Below are positions 37,513 through 50,873 of a stretch of DNA of 64,000 nt, piece after piece (position 1 is the first letter of the stretch; each line of letters starts with the position of its first letter). The translations under genes and the position numbers were made by a program. This stretch comes from Gigaspora margarita (lineage: Eukaryota > Glomeromycota > Glomeromycetes > Diversisporales > Gigasporaceae). The notes beneath the pieces are model-generated. The model had not been told where the DNA came from, did not search any database, and saw only the letters and a program-made list of their open reading frames with translations. The stretch spans positions 228,563-292,562 of the forward strand of contig WTPW01000854.1 of NCBI GenBank assembly GCA_009809945.1, read 5' to 3'.

Positions 37513-37571
37513 AATTTGACAAATGATTGGCTACACGTGCCGCAGAGCGGCACGTGATCATTTGCCAAATT
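37513..37571. repeat. GC-rich hairpin with CACGTGCCGC arms
   Basis: AATTTGACAAATGATTGGCT then ACACGTGCCGC pairs with GCGGCACGTGATCATTTGCC, with a loop of about 3 bases. It ends 7 bases before the target duplication of the next element. Confidence 0.75.
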
Positions 37572-37586
37572 ACCGTTATATTGTAT

Positions 37587-38029
37587 TAGGGTGTCCAGGA
37601 TTATGCGATGCGATATTATGCGCATAATTTGCTATTTTTCGCATCGCATATGCTTCGCATAAACAAGCAAAAAAAAGCATAAATCACGTGAATAAAAGTT
37701 GATTGGTTGTTGGGAATATGTTAACTTCATCCGGCAAGCTTTAAATTTGTAATTTAGGTGACAGAGTGATGATAGAATGTAGGTCCCGAAAAGTTCCGAT
37801 GTAGAAAATGAATGAACTTAAATTACGAGCATAGTTGGAGCAAAATTTTTGGTGAACGTCCGAAAAAATCCGAAAAACAGAACTAAAAGAATTAATTACA
37901 TATAATAAAAATCGCATAATCGACCTAATTGATCGCATAATTTTAAATTTATTTCGCATCCATCGCATAATCAACCTCAGTTCGGCCGCATAATTTACCT
38001 CATCGCATCGCATAATCCTGGACACCCTA
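37587..38029. mobile_element. 443-bp hAT MITE with TAGGGTGTCC ends
   Basis: The ends TAGGGTGTCCAGGATTATGC and the exact complement are flanked by TATTGTAT at 37579-37586 and 38030-38037. The interior is full of GCATCGCATAAT words. The same terminus, TAGGGTGTTCAGGATTATGC, opens the hAT at 63492, so the two belong to one family and the latter shows its coding origin. Confidence 0.93.
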
Positions 38030-38039
38030 TATTGTATAC

Positions 38040-39118
38040 ATATCAGTCATAGGATATGTCCTTTTACAGGGGTTTGAAATGTTGTCTATAATAAAAATTA
38101 TAATAAAAATATATGAATTTACTATAGATATGGGTTAGAAGATTCTCTTTGATCTAACTTATTAACTTAAAATTAAATTTTTTGGGAATATAGAACAAGG
38201 GGAGAAGAACAAATTAAGCTTAAAAATCGAATTAAAATTTTGCTAATTTTGCACAAAACGAAAATGTAACTTTTCCAAAAACGAATATTTTCCGATTTTA
38301 AGATGAGAAGCATATGTAAAAACGTGCTCTGAACAACTTTACTTAGTTGGCGAAAATAGGTTACCTTGTAAGAAAAATGGGTTATCTATGTGCTAAAGTT
38401 AAAAATTCTGGGTTTTTAATATAAAACCCCTTTTTTTGTAAGATAACCTGCTTTGTGCTTCTAAGTAAACATGTTCAGCAGGTAATTCTACTTGTATCGA
38501 AGTCAAAACGCGTTTTCTTGAACCTTTTACTAAGTAAAAAATGGGTTTAAAGTTTGAAAAATTTTTTTTTATAATTTAAAGTACAGGGGTTTGCAAAAAA
38601 CTCGTTTTTTTCCAACTTTAAACCCATTTTTCACTTAGTAAAAGGTCCGAGAAAACGCGTTTTAGCCTTTGTACGAGTAGAATTACCTGCTGAACATGTT
38701 TACTTAGAAGCCCAAAGCAGGTTATCTTGACAAAAAAAGGGGNTTTATATTGAAANCCCAAAATTTTTAANTTTAGCACATAGATAACCCATTTTTCTTA
38801 CAAGGTAACCTATTTTCACCGACTAAGTAAAGTTGTTCAGAGCACGTTTTTACACATGCTTCTCATCTTAAAATCGAAAAATATTCGTTTTTGGAAAAGT
38901 TACATTTTCGTTTTGTGCAAAATCGGCGAAATTTTAATTCGATTTTTAAGCTCAATTTGTTCTTCTCCCCTTGTTCTATATTCTCGAAAAATTTAATTTT
39001 AAGTTAATAAGTTAGATCAAAGAGAATCTTCTAACCAATATCTATAGTTAATTCATATGTTTTTATTATAATTTTTATTATAGATAGCAATTGAAAGGAC
39101 ATATCCTATGACTGATAT
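38040..39118. mobile_element. 1.08-kb near-perfect palindrome (foldback element)
   Basis: The two halves, about 520 bp each, are inverted copies around a centre near 38580 (AAAGTACAGGGGTTTGC). The outer ends are ATATCAGTCATAGGATATGT and its complement. The arms contain further internal symmetry such as GGGTTATCTATGTGC. It begins two bases after the target duplication of the neighbouring hAT MITE. Neither a transposase nor a target duplication was found. Confidence 0.8.
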
Positions 39119-39520
39119 TGCAACAAAAATTTAAATTGTATAATCATTAAAAGGAGAAACAGATGCAACTAAAATTGAAGCTTCGGCAGTAGTTAAATAG
39201 AATTTTTTTATAAGATTTTTTAGTTGTTACAAACAAAAGAAAAAGAGTATGCTCAGGCATTTAATTCTATTAATATCGTCATTGATGTTGATGCTTGAGC
39301 ATCATCACGATCATTATTAAATCAATTGATTGAGATGCTTGAGAACACCCTTAATCATTGAATTAATTATTTAATTAATAATTATTCGAATTAATCATTT
39401 GATTGAATTAATTTAATTGAGTTTGTAATTATTTTTCTATATACCGGTATGCGGTATGTAGTTGTGTAAGGATTAAGAATTACCTATAACTAACTTTTTT
39501 AGTAAGAACATCATACGACC
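39119..39520. other. AT-rich spacer
   Basis: No gene. ATGCTTGAGAACACCCTTA near 39335-39353 mirrors TAGGGTGTTCTCAAGCA near 36953, a possible pair of distant element ends that I could not confirm. Confidence 0.4.
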
Positions 39521-39528
39521 GTGACGAT

Positions 39529-39856
39529 TAGGGATGTTATCCTGCTTGCCGAAACTCAGTTCGACCCTGTTTGGAACCGAACCCCGAGTTTTTGCGGTCA
39601 CATAATTTTAATTATTAAATCATGTTACAAACGAGTTTTAAATAGATCGGGTGAGCAATATTGATTTGTAATAAACTTTTAAATGTAAATTCATGTATTT
39701 GCTTTAATAAAAAGTAATGGGTTTTATTAAACTGCACATGCAAGCATAATTATTAATACTTTATATAAACTGAGTTTGAAAATCGGTTTTTATGTAAATA
39801 TAGTTCCAACGGGTTTTAAGCACAAGTAAACCGGTTGGAGCATGATAACATCCCTA
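39529..39856. mobile_element. 328-bp hAT MITE with TAGGGATGTTATC ends
   Basis: The ends TAGGGATGTTATCCTGC and GATAACATCCCTA are flanked by GTGACGAT at 39521-39528 and 39857-39864. Subterminal CCGGTTT/CGGGTTTT words are present. The core has no open frame. Confidence 0.93.
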
Positions 39857-39864
39857 GTGACGAT

Positions 39865-40162
39865 GGATGGCGTAGATGGTAAAGTACGTACGTACTTGCG
39901 TACGTAGCTACGTTCCTCCGAAGTGTCCACGCCTATATCTTAGTAAAAATTGTTTATAATTGCTCGCATAGATACAGTACAATAGGGACTTTTAGATAAT
40001 TCTTTAGATAATTCTATACTAGGAAATGCGCAGCATTGTGTGTCCGGAGCTAATAACACTACTGTATTAATTTTTCAACTAAATTGTGCAAATACCACAT
40101 ATTTATATTTTATTCATATAATTGTTTGTTATTAAATAATCCTCCATAGCTTTTAATATAGC

Positions 40163-40196
<34 letters not shown>

Positions 40197-41159
40197 CCAT
40201 AACTATATAAAGTACCATACAGTTTTCTAAAGCCTCTAATAAAAGTTTGTCAATTTGAATGTTGCATTTCAAGGAAAATGAGTAGGATGTAGGATTTTAT
40301 TCAATAGACTAAGAGGAAAGGCTTATTTCGATGATACCGGGAAGTAGGAAGCATTTCTAATTCACTGTTAAAATTGTAACGCTTGCGGGTAAGGTATAAT
40401 GTTGATCATAAACCTGTAAAAAAAAAAGTACGTAGGCAAAGTATATCTGATATCATATACGTATAACGATCGATAACTGATAAAAAAAAAATTGATCGTA
40501 GTGTAACGTAGGATTATCATAAATTGATAAAATTGATCATATTGTAACGTAGGATTATCATACAGCGCATTCAATCGCTGTCACAGAGAGTCACTCCGCT
40601 TCGTTCCGGACAATTATTTATACAATTTAAAATATATAAAAAAAACAAAGCAAAATATAAGAGCTTTATTGGAGTTAAATGTAGGATCACTGCCAAAAAA
40701 GACAATTAATACCTTGATTATTTTACCAATTTCTGAAAATTAAGCTAGTTTTTTTTTTTTAATAATAAAGATAGAAATAAAAGAGAGTCAATGATATTTT
40801 TTTGGCGGTAAAGCCCTATACTTAACTACAATATCCAAACTATTTTTTATTGTGTGTTGAAAAAACGCACTTGAATGTACTAGAAATAATATAGGAATAT
40901 ATATAAGTCGATAACCACACGACGATAAAGAATATATTTCCGCAGACACGGCGTTGGAAGCAAAACTCCGGCCATAACGCCCGTTTTCTTTTCTGACAAT
41001 CTTATTGTATGCGCATGCATAAATTTCCTAATTTAACGTTATGCAATATTAAATAGTACAAGTTTAATGCAGTTTTCGAATTTCCTTTTTAAATGCTGAT
41101 TTCCTTTTATGTCAACAATAACATTTGATATCAAATAAATAGATCTCATTCATGCACGT
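39865..41159. other. Upstream region of the ZNFX1-like gene
   Basis: GTACGTACGTACTTGCGTACG at 39883-39903 is a palindromic run. A near-repeat ATTGATC(G/A)TA(G/T)TGTAACGTAGGATTATCATA occurs twice at about 40492-40562. A T18 tract followed by an A12 tract is at about 40165-40195. No gene was seen. The promoter of the following gene should lie in the last few hundred bases but shows no clear motif. Confidence 0.45.
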
Positions 41160-44100
41160 ATGATGTTTCAATACTTTGAAATGTCACAATCAAATCGAGA
41201 ACGAAATTTTAAAAAAAATCCAAGAGGAGGAGGAAATAATAATAGAAATAGACGATTCAATAATCGAAATGACGGAAATGACGGGCTATGTTTCAATTGT
41301 GGTCAACCAGGCCATTTTTCCCGTGATTGCACCAGAACCACTATCACCAGCGATGGATCATCAAAACATCAAGAAATAGAAGAAAACCAACTTAAAACAT
41401 TATCTGACAATTTTAGTTCATCTGAATTATCTTATGATGGATCTGATAAAATTGTTTTTATACCACAAGGTGATGAACTTAAAGGGATGTGGAAAAGATT
41501 GATAAAGAAAGAATTAATCCATCAACATAAAATAAGACATTTTATTACGTCATGCCTTGCTGCAGCAGACAAAAAGGTAGGACACGAAGTTGAAGAGCTT
41601 GTCTCAGAGTTGGGTCGGTCTGAAGGTCTGAAACGTATAAGAGAAATTGTCATGTTTCCTATGTCAGTAGATGCTGGGTAAGTATTATTTAATTTAAATG
41701 ATGGTTATATATTGAATTTAAATTTAATTAACTATTCGTTAATTTGATTTTTTAAATTCATTAACAATTCCAGACTTTCTAGCGGTACTGCCTCGTTCCA
41801 GCGTGTGATATTGCCATTCATGGCACTTTTAACTCGCTCAGGAATTACGGAGTGCAATATAGAGAAATATGTTCATCCAATATTTTATACCGTTTATTCA
41901 AATCTGGTAAAAAAAGACCTTTTTTTTTTTTTGAAAATTTAATTGGTCTACAATTTTGGCGCTAATTTGATTTAATAATTATATATAATAAAAGAAACCG
42001 TTTATGCTTGAAGGAGTTATTCCTATGTTAGAAACTTTAGTTAAAAGAAATGATATTTCTGACAGAAAAACTAACAAATCTGTGTTGCTTGATGATGATT
42101 CAAGTGCATTCATACCTACTTCGTATGTATAAGTAATTTTTTATAAATAGCAACATTATTTAATCAATAATATATATATATATTTTTTTTTCAATAGTAT
42201 GGGCCAATTCTTCATGGTTATTGTTAGATTGTGTAATGAATTTATGAAACGTATAAAGGAAGCATCAATTAACGATACGATGCACAAAATTGTAGATAGG
42301 ATCGAACAAGCGAAAAAATCATGGCAAAATAACCTTCAACAAACTATTGAAAATGTATATAACGAACCACTTACTTCTGATATTGAACGTCAAAAATATT
42401 TTTTCGTGATCCTTGATAAGGAAATAAATAACATGAATAAAATGTTGACTAATGGCCGACGCAGCTTGTCACCTCAAGAAAATTTTACAAATTCATCCAC
42501 AAATTCTAATAGTTCCGTTATATATTATCGTAAACTTGCTAAAAAAGTTGCTTTAATGCATGATTATGATCCTCCAGGTATTTTATATTATAATTTCATA
42601 AATTATTTATATATTGATTATAACTTAGTTTTTCTTTACTTTATATAGGTGAACTTTCTAAGCATGGACCACGCCACGATAATGATTTCAGTGAAATATC
42701 AAAAATTTCAATTATTCCCACTAAAGCTGAAGTTTTATGTAAACGAGATCCATTTTTACCAACAACAAACATGGATGACACTTTGCATTACCTGCCAAAA
42801 GGTGCTAATCGCCTTCTTGATACTCAATTTCGTCTTCTTAGAGAAGATATGATGTGTCCTATACGTCTCGGCATTGTAAAGTAAGTTTTTTTTTTTTTAA
42901 TATATATAAATATTATAAGTTCAACTAAAATTTTTCATATTGAATTAAATTAAAATTTTACCTTCATTTTTTTTTTTTTTTTTTTTGAAAGTTTCATTGA
43001 ATTTTTAAAATCAGGTGAAAATAACCCAAAAATTAAAAGATTGCGGGAACGTGGAGGGAGGCACAAATATGACAATAGCGTAGATGGAACTAATGGAAGT
43101 GACTTAAATGTATATGCTAATGTACAATTTTTTGAAATAAAAGTCGATAAAAGGCGTGGCTTTTCTTGTAGAATGGAATTTACACAACCTCCAATGCGAC
43201 GTTATTCAGAAAATAAACAAAGTCGATTGCAATATTGGAATAAAAGTAGAAAACTTATGAATGGAAGTTTGGTTTGTCTGCTTTGGCCATCCGAGAATGA
43301 ATCTTCCGATAGTGACCCTCAATTTACTTTATTTTTTGGAACTGTGGCACATCGTGATGAAAATTTGTTAGCGCTAAAGCAACATACGGCAATGATTGAT
43401 ATAAGTTTTATTGATACTTCAATTTATATAATTGCTATGAAAGAAATAATGAAAAAAAATTCAAATATACATACACAAGGATGCTTTATGGTCGAATCTG
43501 CTGGAGTGGTATGTTTTTAAATTTTTAGCATTAAATTCATTAAATGTCATTATGCATATACTCTTTTTAAATAAATTTAATAACTTTTAATTTTTAATAT
43601 TATGTTATAGTATTTTGAATCATATTTCCATATTTTAAAAACACTTCAAGATACTTTACCTTCGAATCTACCTTTTGAAAAATATTTGGCCCCGCAAGTT
43701 ATCGAATCTTCTTCGTTTGCTTTCGTTGATCCACCTACATACGCTCGAGCACCTGGATTCGTATTTGATTTGTCTGTTATACTTGAAGATAAAAATAAAC
43801 AACTTTCATTAAATGTTGTTGATACAGCTAATCATAAAACTATTATTCAAAATCTTAAAGAATTAAGTAGACTTGACGATAGTCAAGGTATCGTATAAAA
43901 ATTTTAAATTATTAAAATTATTGAATTATTGAATATTACTAATGCTTTTTTTTATAAATTTGTTTATGCAGCGCATTCTCTTGTATATTCTTTATGCCGA
44001 GAAATTGCGTTGATTGAAGGTTAGTTTTTATTATACTTGACATGTTCTGTTATGTGCATTTATAAATTTATGCAAAAAAAAAAAAAAAAATAATAATGAC

Positions 44101-45207
44101 AAAAATTAATAGGACCTCCTGGAACTGGGAAAACTTTCGTTGGCGTTGAACTAATGAGAGTATTGTTAGCGAATCGGAAAACTACAAATATAGGTCCAAT
44201 ATTAACAATTTGTTTTACTAACCATGCGTTAGATCAGTTCCTTGAGGTAATTAATAATTATATTAAAGTTATATTAGAAAATTACGAATATTAATATATA
44301 ATACTAATGTTATGCCACTTTCAGAATTTATTAAAGGTTGGAATTCAGAATATTGTACGGTTGGGTAGTCGTTCAAAGTCTGAAATCATTAAAGGTTTTA
44401 ACCTAGAAGAGATATGTCGAAATCGTGCTCGTTCTAAACATCAAGGATGGTTATTAGCTCAAGGATATAAAGAACTTGGAGAAATTCAAACAGAGGCAGA
44501 AAAACTACAAAATAATTTAACTAATAAAGAGTTAGACTGGAGTGATGTTGTTTCGTATTTGAAAGTGGAATACCCAGATCATTTTAAAAACTTTCAGAAT
44601 CCAGACATACCAGACTTTTTATTTGAAAATACGGTTGAAAATGATGATGATAATGGAGAATGGAAGCAAGCGAGAAGTAAGAAGAAAAGAAAAAGAACAA
44701 TATTTCGCCAATGGGTTGATGGAAATGACTTGTCCCTTGCACAAACGTGGGCTGATGGCTTGAGGAATAAAAAGAGTCAAAAAAAAGACAATGATAATAC
44801 ACATGATAATACATTTGAGGTTCTTGAAAACTTTGATGAAGATGAAGAAGTTTCTTATGAAGATTTCGAAGACGAGGAAGATTATGATAGTTACGTACAA
44901 CATTGGCTTCTTTCTTGGACAAGGCCTATGAGTAATCGATCTTTAGAAGAGCTCAAACTTGATCCAAATATTTGGAAAATGTCTAATGCTGAAAGAGCGA
45001 CTTTGTACTCATTTTGGAAGGAGGAAATTCAAGCTGAATCTTTTGATGAGCTTGATAAAATTCAAAAGCAATTTGAAATGAAATCAAAGGAAGTTGAGGA
45101 GATTTACAATGAAGGTCGTCGTCAGATTCTCAGAGATTGTGACGTAATAGGAATGACAACACATGGTGCAGCCAAATTTCAAAATTTGATTCGCTCTATT
45201 GGTAGGA

Positions 45208-45257
<50 letters not shown>

Positions 45258-48200
45258 TGCTATATTTGCATTTACATACATAAATAGATTTAAATCTTGA
45301 TTTTTATGAATTATAGGACCACGTATAATTATCTGTGAAGAAGCAGGTGAGGTCTTAGAGGCACATATTTTGAGTGCACTAACTCCAGCTACACAACAGC
45401 TGATTCTTATCGGTGATCATAATCAGGCATGAATAAAAAAAAAAATTTTTTTTTTTGATATATCATTTTTTGTATATATTTATTTATTTATTTATTTATT
45501 TTTTTTATTATTTTATCTTTTTTATTTTAGCTTCGCCCTCATTGCGCTACATATTCTTTAACATGTGATTCGAGAATCGGAATTAACTATGCTCTTGACA
45601 AAAGTCTTTTTGAACGTCTCGTTAAGGGTGATCAGGCAATGCGCCTAGAGAAATCGCAATTGCACACGCAAAGGAGGATGAGAAAAGAAGTATCTGATTT
45701 AATTCGACTCACACTTTATAATCAACTTGTTGATGACGAAAAAACTGTTAGTTACCCGGACGTACGCGGTGTTCAGAAAAATGTTTATTTTATGGATCAT
45801 CGTCATCCTGAAGATTCAGGTGATAATGATTTTGGATTAAATTCACATTCAAATTCCTTTGAGGTTGAAATGGTAGTTGAGCTTGTTAAGGTAATTGATT
45901 ATTTTGTATTTTTGATAGTTCCTATTAAATATATACTAAGAATTACAAACCACTTATATTTGAACTATTATTTGAACTATTAATTTAGTATTTTGTCCGT
46001 AATGGTTACAATAACCAAAGTCAAATTGCGGTATTGACTCCATATCTTGGTCAACTTATTAAAATAAGGGACGCTCTGCAAAAATCTTTTGTTGTTGTAA
46101 TTGACGAACGTGATGATCAAATGATTACTCATATGGAAGAAGGCATAGATGCCGAAAATGAAAATACTGATGGCGGGTCAACGACTTTCACTATTGCTTC
46201 TGAAAAAAAATTGTCTCAACAAGTAATTGATAATATTATATTATTAAAATGTGATTTTTTGTTTAATTATACAAAATTTTAATTTTTTGAATTAAAAATA
46301 GGTTATTCTTCGCACAGTTGACAATTTTCAAGGAGAAGAAGCTGATATAGTGATAGTATCACTTGTCCGTAATTGTAAAAATGTGGATCGAGGCAATATT
46401 GGATTTTTGAAATCAAGAAATCGATCTAATGTTCTTTTATCTCGTGCAAAACATGGCATGTTCCTTTTGGGAAATGCAGAACTTATGGAAAAATATTCGG
46501 ACTTTTGGAAGAGAGTTTTGCTAATTTTACATGAACGTGGTCAAATCGGACCAGGTTTCCCAATCATATGTGCTCAACATCCAGACTATAGGAATTCCAT
46601 ATATGAAGCTGGACAATTCAATGAAATTTCTCCTGACGGTGGTTGCTTCGAACCATGTATGTTTCATCATTGCATTTTTATTGTACAGCAACTACTTTAT
46701 ATTAAATTTTAATTTGATAAATTTCATAGGCCAGCAACAATTAAAGTGCGGACATACATGTATGATTTTTATGTTAAATATTTGTTGTTTTTATATCAAT
46801 ATACTACTAATTATTAATTGTAACTGTAATTAATTATAGGTCCATATAAATGCCATTCGGATGATCCACAACATGTTGGCGTTTTTTGTAGAAAAGATTG
46901 TGTGAGATTGCATCCAGACTGCCAGCATCCTTGCTTAAATAAAATGTGCGGAGAAGAGTGTGGCGAATGTTTATTTTCGGTTGAAAACATTACATTGTCA
47001 TGTGGACACGAATATAAAAACACCAAGGTTTGGAAAATATAAAAAGTCTTTAAATTTTGACTTATTTTATTTTGACATTATTTTCAACATGTATACAGTG
47101 TAGAGATAAGAAAAATATAGATAAGCTTCTTTGTCATGAAATGGTGCAAAGGATATTGCCTAAATGCGGACATGAGCATTTAATGGAGGTATAAAAAGTG
47201 GTCACTTATTTTGATCATCTAATTTTGATCATCTATTATTAAAATTTGCTGACCTATATATTTGATTATTATTATTTAGTGCTTTGAATCAGTTGATGAT
47301 TTCGAATGCACAGAAAAATGTAAACAAACCCTTCCCTGTGGACATACCTGCACGTCCAGATGTTTTGAATGCCAAATATTCTCTATAAAAGCAAATCCAA
47401 ATAATCATTTGGACAGTGAGGGACGAGTTATTAGATCACATCACAAAAAATGCACGCATAAATGTCAAAGGTACTTAGTAGAATTGAATCTCTTAAATGT
47501 ATTCTTATTTAAGCTAATTTAGTTATTTATGTATGACAATAGGACCTTATTTTGTGGTATAAACATTTCTTTTGTTCGTTTTATTAAAAAGGTGTATGAA
47601 TATTATTTTAAAATTTATTGTTTTGTCAACTTAAGGTCATATATGTAAAGAAGGATGTCATGATGGTCGATCGTGCAAACCTTGTAGAAGTTTCTGTAAT
47701 GTTTCTTGCATACATTCGAAATGCAAACAAGCCTGTTCTGAACCTTGTTCGGTGTGTGCTGAAGGTAATGAAGTCAGTTACAAATCGACACAAATGTATC
47801 TGAATATTTAAATAGCTTGTTAAATTTTATAGTATGCGAATGGCAATGTGAACACGAGGGTGCATGCAATTTGCCATGTGGTGTACCTTGCATCCGACTC
47901 CCATGTGATTTGCGATGTGAAAAAATATTAGATTGTGGGCATCAATGTTTCGGTCTTTGCGGTAAGTCCTATTATTGTGAAGATATTCCTTATATTGCTA
48001 ATAACAAAGAATTTTAAATTAATATGTTTCATTAATTTTTTCTCAATTATAATTTATAGGGGAAATGTGTCCCTCGTCGAAATACTGTGCAGAATGCACT
48101 ACAGATGATAATATCAAAAATCAAGGTCTTTTAAAATAATGCTAGACTATTGTCATGTGAAAACTTATCTTTACTAATTTAATTACCAATATTTAGTTGT

Positions 48201-50059
48201 CGATTTGATTATGCAAGAAACATTTGCAGAAGTGGATTGGACTCTTGAGAGAATGGTTGTTTTGCGTTGTGGTCACGTATACACGGCAGAAAGTCTCGAT
48301 AATTGGATGGGTATGAAAGAATATTATGAAATGGACGACGACAACAATTGGATCGGAGTCAATCCAATTACTTCGCATCTGGGAGAGTCTAAAAAATGTC
48401 CGCAATGTCGCTCTCCCATTAAGTATATTTATCGTTACGGAAGAGCAACAAAGAAACATGTCTTGGATGTACAGAACAAAAAATTTTTGACGAAATGTGA
48501 TATCCAATTGAAGGAACAAATTAACAGTACCACGAATGCTACAACTCATTTAGAAAGTAAACGAAAGAGAATGTTGGAGGAAATTAAAATACCTCCGAAA
48601 ATTAAGAGAAACAAAGAAATGAACATTATGGAAAGAGAACCGAAATTTAAAGCAATTTCGGAAGTTATACCGACAGAGCAATACACTTCACTTGAAAAAT
48701 ATTATCATATTCCAACGACGCATGAAGAGAGATGGAGAAAACATATAGAAGTGCTTTTAGCCATATATCGAAAGCTGATGCGACTAATGTTGGCGACTAA
48801 GTCTCCACCATATAAACTTGCATATGAGGCTGCTGTATCTAGACTGTAAGTAAATAATTCTTAAAATTTTAGGAAAAACATTCAATATTCTTACAAGTTT
48901 TCACTTTATTTATGTATAGTTATGAATCTAAAACCCAAATTAATATGGATGATCTTGTCAAAAATTTGGAAACTACGAATATTTCAGATTATGACTCTCC
49001 TGTTCGTCAACGTGTTAAATTCCAGGAAACTTTGGCAGAAGTTGGAATAATTGCTCCAAAGGTGGATGTCCGCGTATATCTTGATGCATTTTTTTGCATA
49101 GTTAATATCCAAAAGGCAATATTTCACGAAGTTTCCAAGGTTATTCCAGAGTTGCCAAAAGAAACCCTTGTAGAAGTAGAAGCATCAGTTCAACGCGTTT
49201 CTTATAATAAAAATTGGATTAATTTTGGTGAACGTGTAATCGCAACTATTAGAAAACATCTTGATTCAATAATCACTGTATCTCAAGAGAATCAATATCG
49301 TCGACATCTTGTTCTGGCGTCGTTAGAGTTGGCGGAATTTGAGGTTAAAGCTGAACGATTTAGACTCAAACATCCTCCTACAGGCACCGTAAACCCTACA
49401 CTTCAAGAGTCTGTTAAAAATAAATGTGCTGAAATTGAGAAAATATGTATACATATTTGTGATGAAGTACTTCCTAAAATGAATGTTGAACATTTTGAAA
49501 AAGAATGCAAGTCGAGGGTCGATAAAATTCTTTTGGAAGTTGTGGATCTTCATTCTGCTGCTATGAAAGATAGACCATTAACATATGAAGAAAAGCTGGA
49601 CATACATAAAGCAATGAGTAATGAATTTCAAGGATCAGGGGTAATATATCTATTACCAGATTTTTGTATTTATTTTATAATTATTATTTTTGGTAAATTT
49701 CGAATCAAATTTCAATTTTTAGCATTGGTATGAATGTCCGAATGGTCATCCTTATACGATCGGAGATTGCGGAAATGCCAACCAATCGAGACGGTAATTT
49801 ATTTGACAATTATGACTTTTGTAGAAGTCTTATGCTAACCGATATCTTTTATTTTCTTTTTAAAATGTCAGTTGTCCGGATTGTGGTGAACAAATTGGTG
49901 GTGAAGGTAATTTTTTTTTTAAAATTTGGCAAATAATCCGTCAAATTTTACTTACAATCAAAAATTAATTATTACATGAAAAAAAACTTTTATTTATTTA
50001 AAGGTATACTCGCTGCACGGAATAGACGAAATTTGGAATATGAACGCATGCAGTCCTGA
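41160..50059 (+). CDS. ZNFX1-like SF1 helicase with CCHC knuckle, NFX1 fingers, RING-like and RZ finger
   Basis: Twenty-seven exons join without a frame break to about 2223 residues: 41160-41677, 41774-41906, 41995-42122, 42198-42577, 42649-42880, 42992-43508, 43611-43887, 43972-44019, 44113-44246, 44325-45201, 45317-45426, 45531-45890, 45989-46222, 46302-46656, 46730-46759, 46840-47027, 47099-47188, 47280-47470, 47543-47556, 47636-47764, 47833-47961, 48060-48125, 48197-48845, 48920-49640, 49723-49793, 49872-49906, 50004-50059. An RG/N-rich start has a CCHC knuckle at residues 41-58 ([14 protein letters not shown]). The SF1 helicase has Walker A GPPGTGKT (~746), EEAG (~1090), [17 protein letters not shown] and [11 protein letters not shown] (~1360). 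NFX1-type cysteine fingers cover ~1435-1715, a RING-like segment ~1730-1790, and an RZ finger ([17 protein letters not shown]) ~2170. Relatives are UPF1-like RNA helicases. ZNFX-1 acts in small-RNA inheritance in nematodes and RNA sensing in vertebrates. An RNA-silencing role here is inference. Confidence 0.93.
45211..45260. repeat. (TA)n microsatellite in intron 10
   Basis: About twenty TA units with one interruption lie just after the donor of intron 10 in the ZNFX1-like gene. Confidence 0.9.
45427..45530 (+). other. Probable GC-AG intron
   Basis: The exon ends GGTGATCATAATCAG and is followed by GCATGA rather than GT. The next exon starts after TTTTAG with CTTCGCCCTCAT, giving GDHNQLRPH, the conserved motif III region of this helicase family. 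A GT donor that preserves the motif is not available. Confidence 0.8.
47543..47556 (+). other. 14-nt microexon of the ZNFX1-like gene
   Basis: GACCTTATTTTGTG lies between AATAG and GTATAA. It is needed to join KCTHKCQ to GHICKEGC as [15 protein letters not shown], restoring one NFX1 finger. Phases on both sides agree (2 in, 1 out). Confidence 0.85.
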
Positions 50060-50873
50060 AAAAAGGTAGTATTTTTTGATTATAATATTTAACATTAAAT
50101 TTTTGGTCTAATTAAAATAATATTATTGCCTTGCTCCTTAGGGAATCATTAATAATTTTTGGAATTTCGTTGTTTTTAAATAACCATCACGGTTACAATT
50201 TACATCCATACTTCGATAAATATTAATGTTAAAATTTTGTATGACAATTTTAATAAAACCGCAATATCTTGAGCAATTTACTAGTTTGCAACGTTATGTA
50301 AAATTATTATTTAATCATTTTATTGTCTGTATAAAAGAGCCGATCGTAAACTGACAACATTTCGGCATAGAGCAAACTAATATTTATTCATGGTGAAATT
50401 TTTATTATACAACAAATATTCGTATAATAAACGTTTATTTTTTAAAAAAAAAAAAAGAGAGAAAGAAAAACATTACTTTAAAATTTGCATATTTGATAAA
50501 TGCGAGACACGTAACGAACTTAACGCTGTTCATCTGAAGTTCATAAAAACATTCGGTATCAAAAATTTTTTTAAAAATAATCTCTTTTTAAAAAAATTAA
50601 TTGTTATTACTTTTAAAAACATTCGCGTGACAAACTTTTTTTTTCGCAATAAGCGTTAATCAAGCAATAACATGTTTTTCTGTCAAACAATCCATTGCGT
50701 AACGAATGGTTTAAAAGGTAATTGTAATGTTCATATAACGAACATTTGTCAAATATCATTCGCGTAAGCATAAGGTCTGTTTTGATGGAAACAGCTCATT
50801 ACGCGAATGACGTATCAAAAGCTACACGAATGACGTTGTTTAAAAATTGAAATTGTTACACTAACGTTGCTGC
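50060..50873. other. 3' flank of the ZNFX1-like gene
   Basis: A lysine/phenylalanine-rich 89-codon stretch (50390-50659) is low complexity and probably not a gene. Words built on CATTCGCGTAA/ATTACGCGAATG occur several times at about 50690-50840 and may be a decayed repeat. Confidence 0.45.

Noticed and set aside
37741-38025. 94-codon minus-strand open frame
   Set aside because: It lies wholly inside the hAT MITE and is generated by its GCATAAT repeats.
36953-39353. TAGGGTGTTCTCAAGCA and its inverse 2.4 kb apart as ends of a large hAT element
   Set aside because: The flanking 8-mers do not match and no coding content lies between apart from younger insertions. It may be a true old element but is not supported.
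44584-44922. Minus-strand open frames opposite exon 10 of the helicase gene
   Set aside because: They are shadows of an acidic, charged coding stretch on the plus strand.
50390-50659. 89-codon lysine/phenylalanine-rich open frame downstream of the helicase
   Set aside because: Composition follows the AT content and no motif or splice context supports it.
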